Of a stretch of 64,000 nucleotides of DNA, positions 62,118-64,000 are shown in pieces (position 1 is the stretch's first letter; the number at the start of each line of letters is the position of its first letter). Location: contig MARA01000043.1 of the NCBI GenBank assembly GCA_001792895.1, positions 248,001 to 312,000 of the forward strand. Direction: 5' to 3'. The DNA comes from Lentinus brumalis. Its lineage: Eukaryota; Basidiomycota; Agaricomycetes; Polyporales; Polyporaceae. The notes under the pieces are model-generated. The model was not told where the DNA came from. It did no database searches and saw only the letters and a list, made by a program, of their open reading frames with translations. A program made the position numbers and the translations under genes.

Positions 62118-62612
62118 AGGTGCAGGGTAAGCTCGATATGACGAACTCCTTCTTCCAGACTCGCGTCCACCCTGACCACATTAAGTACACTGCTATCACC
62201 ACGCCGTTTGGTGTGTACGAATGGACCGTGATGCCTCAAGAGTGTCGCAATGCACCGAGTACTCACCAGTGTCGTATGTATCAAGCACTCTGCCCATACA
62301 TCGGCAGCATCTGCCACGTTTACGTGGACAACATTATCATCTGGTCTCAGATGGTCGAAGAACATCGCCGCAACGTTGAGACCATCCTGTCGGCTCTATG
62401 CGCTAACCAGCTCTACTGCTCTCTCAAGAAGACAGAACTCTTCTGCGTGGAACTGAACTTTCTGGGTCATCATATCTCTCGCGATGGTGTCACTCCCGAC
62501 GGTTCTAAGGTCGAGAAGATCCTGAAATGGCCGATGCCGGCTTCTGCCTCTGACATCCAATCTTTCTTGGGTCTGGTCTGCTACATCTCAAACTTTCTTC
62601 CTCATCTCGCGC
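62118..62612 (+). mobile_element. Decayed Ty3/gypsy reverse-transcriptase fragment
   Basis: An open frame from KLDMTNSFFQTRVHPD through FGVYEWTVMPQ, the catalytic box VYVDNIIIWS, FLGHHISRDGV and DIQSFLGLVCYISNFLP. This is the palm part of a gypsy RT, lacking both ends of pol. The second catalytic Asp is Asn (VDN instead of VDD), so the enzyme would be inactive. The fragment stops exactly where a new LTR begins (62613). Confidence 0.85.
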
Positions 62613-63668
62613 TGATAGGTATCGGACACGTCTATGCACGGAATTTGCGCCCTTCCGGAGGTTCCACAGGAGCGAGCCCAGTACTCCCGACCGTCCTACG
62701 TCGGCCAGTATGCTCGCCACAGCCCCATACTCCTTCCCTATCGCTCCGTCACCCCTCCTACCGTCCGAACCCTCGCACAGGTCGGACAACGCGGTCTGCA
62801 GCCCGTCCGCACCGAGCGGCGGCCTGTCAGACGGTTCACGTCCCCGATGAGACATCTAGCCGCAATTCCGGGGTCTCGTACGCAGCCTCGGTCACGGACG
62901 CATGGTCGGAGGGGTTCTGGAGCGTCCTTCACGCCAGTTGATTGGCCGGTGTGGTTATCGCCGGAGTTGGAGCTCCGCGCCACCATCTTGGGTAAACGTC
63001 GGTCGCCAGCGCCTCGAACCGGTTGGGGCTCGGCGCGCGCGCTGGTTGGTTAGCTGTGGTTAAAGGCTGACAGCAGGTCCGTGCGCAAGGAGCTCCGCCC
63101 GCCCCTATTGGCTCAGGACCGTTTGCGAGGGCTTTCCGAGGCTTGCGTGCTGTCGTTAGGGTAGCTTTGCTTTTGTACCTTCGGTAGCACGGTGTGCAAT
63201 TCAGATTCCGTTCTCCCCACCGTTCAGCTCTAAGTCTACCGCCGCCGCTCCGTGCTCACCGTCGAAAGTATCGCCGTCACCGTCAAGAAGTCCTACCGCC
63301 GTCGAGTCGATAAGTTCGAACCCGTTTCATCCGCTACTGTCTCCGTGGTCTCCGCTCCGTGTCCTACGTGGTTCGCACCCGTCGCGTCCGTGCGTCGGAA
63401 GTCTCCTCGCCGTCCGGGCAGGCACCGTTGAGTCCTCCCTATCGTCCCGTCTCCGTGCCGTTCCCTCCATTTGTCTCCGTGGTTTCCGCGCCCCTTTCCG
63501 GACGCTCCTGTCATTCGGGAGTCGTACGTAGCCCTCCTGGACATAGGTCTCCGTTCAGTTAGGGTTGGTTAGGAGCCTCTTCCCTTCTCGCATATAAAAT
63601 ACGTGCATACAGTCCTTGGCTGGAGATTTGTGTGGTGTTATCCGCTCATTTCGCCCCTTGGCGTATCA
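62613..63668 (+). repeat. 5' LTR
   Basis: Begins TGATAGG, where the host RT frame breaks, and ends GCGTATCA, giving 5-bp inverted ends. It contains a TATA box at 63593. The 3' LTR is outside the window, so the borders rest on the termini, the disrupted frame and the adjacent primer-binding site. Confidence 0.65.
63593..63599 (+). promoter_or_regulatory. LTR TATA box
   Basis: TATAAAA inside the LTR, about 75 bp before its end; the expected position for the U3/R promoter. Confidence 0.6.
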
Positions 63669-63671
63669 TAT

Positions 63672-63689
63672 TGGAGCCCACCGCGAGGG
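63672..63689 (+). other. Putative tRNA primer-binding site
   Basis: Starts TGG (complement of the tRNA CCA end), 18 nt beginning TGGAGCCCACC, 3 bp after the LTR. Its complement has C at the position matching tRNA base 61, as a T arm requires. The primer tRNA is not identified. Confidence 0.55.
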
Positions 63690-64000
63690 GTACTAGTGGC
63701 CATCTCTGATTTCAATCAAACTGTCGAGATCACCGTCCCCTTCCGAAACCGCTTCTCGTACCTCCGTCCGACCTTCGGACAGCCTTTCCTACACCGCTAC
63801 CGCCCTCGAGGAACTCCGTCAACGTCTCCGCGCATTCCGCGAGGAACTAGACGAGGAACTCACACCTCTCCCCTCGCCTTCCGGATCCGCAAGCTTCGCT
63901 ACCGCCCTGTCTTCCCCTTCGGAGCCGTCTTCCCTTACCCCGTTGCCGTCCTCCTCCGCTTCCCGTCCTCCCTCCCCTACAGGGAGCACTACCTCTCGAG

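Larger units (their letters stand above)
62613..64000 (+). mobile_element. 5' end of an LTR retrotransposon nested in the gypsy fragment, cut by window edge
   Basis: A 1056-bp LTR (62613-63668) with TGATA/TATCA termini is followed 3 bp later by a primer-binding site and then an internal region. From about 63692 one frame stays open to the window end and encodes a Ser/Pro/Thr-rich sequence with ALEELRQRLRAFREELDEEL, like the N-terminus of a gypsy Gag. The element interrupts the RT fragment upstream and continues outside the window. Its superfamily is probably Ty3/gypsy, by Gag style only. Confidence 0.7.

Noticed and set aside
62634..63053. 139-codon open frame as a gene
   Set aside because: It lies inside the LTR, is Arg/Pro-rich and shows no family motif.

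Overview
The window is nuclear DNA from a filamentous basidiomycete, most likely an agaricomycete (order not determinable; Polyporales-like is a guess). The evidence is many 50-70 nt GT-AG introns, GC-rich coding sequence, Kre9/Knh1-like small secreted proteins, a PCL-type cyclin, a BuGZ/ZNF207 homologue, a Tad-like LINE and Ty3/gypsy elements.

Layout. 1-3.4 kb: two tail-to-tail F-box-like genes. 4.4-52 kb: the dominant feature, a dispersed cluster of nine copies of one MYND zinc-finger gene family (here MYND-1 to MYND-9). Each full copy encodes about 700-730 aa: a short N-terminal module, a long helical TPR-like body, and a C-terminal MYND finger. I could work out the splicing of eight copies, and all eight share five exons with intron phases 1, 1, 0 and 2. 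The last intron always cuts the codon just before the finger's YC motif. Single-copy genes are interleaved: an alpha/beta-hydrolase, the BuGZ homologue, two small secreted proteins, a membrane RING E3 ligase (Asi1/Asi3-like), a basic nuclear protein and adenylosuccinate synthetase.

MYND-1 is split by a full-length 6.4-kb LINE with a 13-bp target-site duplication; removing the element and one copy of the duplication restores the codon phase. MYND-8 is decayed. MYND-7, MYND-9, MYND-1 and the LINE ORFs carry seven single-base deletions, each repairable at a G, C or T homopolymer, which suggests consensus error at least as strongly as gene death.

52-57 kb is gene-poor. A PHO80/PCL-like cyclin follows at 57-58.2 kb. 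The right end is repeat-rich: degenerate AT-rich repeats of about 180 bp, a 2-kb composite minisatellite with a 128-bp unit, an AGGTCA-rich inverted repeat, a decayed gypsy RT fragment, and inside that fragment the 5' LTR, primer-binding site and start of another LTR retrotransposon running off the window.

The best candidates for something undescribed are the MYND cluster itself and a 28-bp semi-palindromic element found three times, twice upstream of MYND copies. All functional statements are inferred from sequence recognition; no database search was run.
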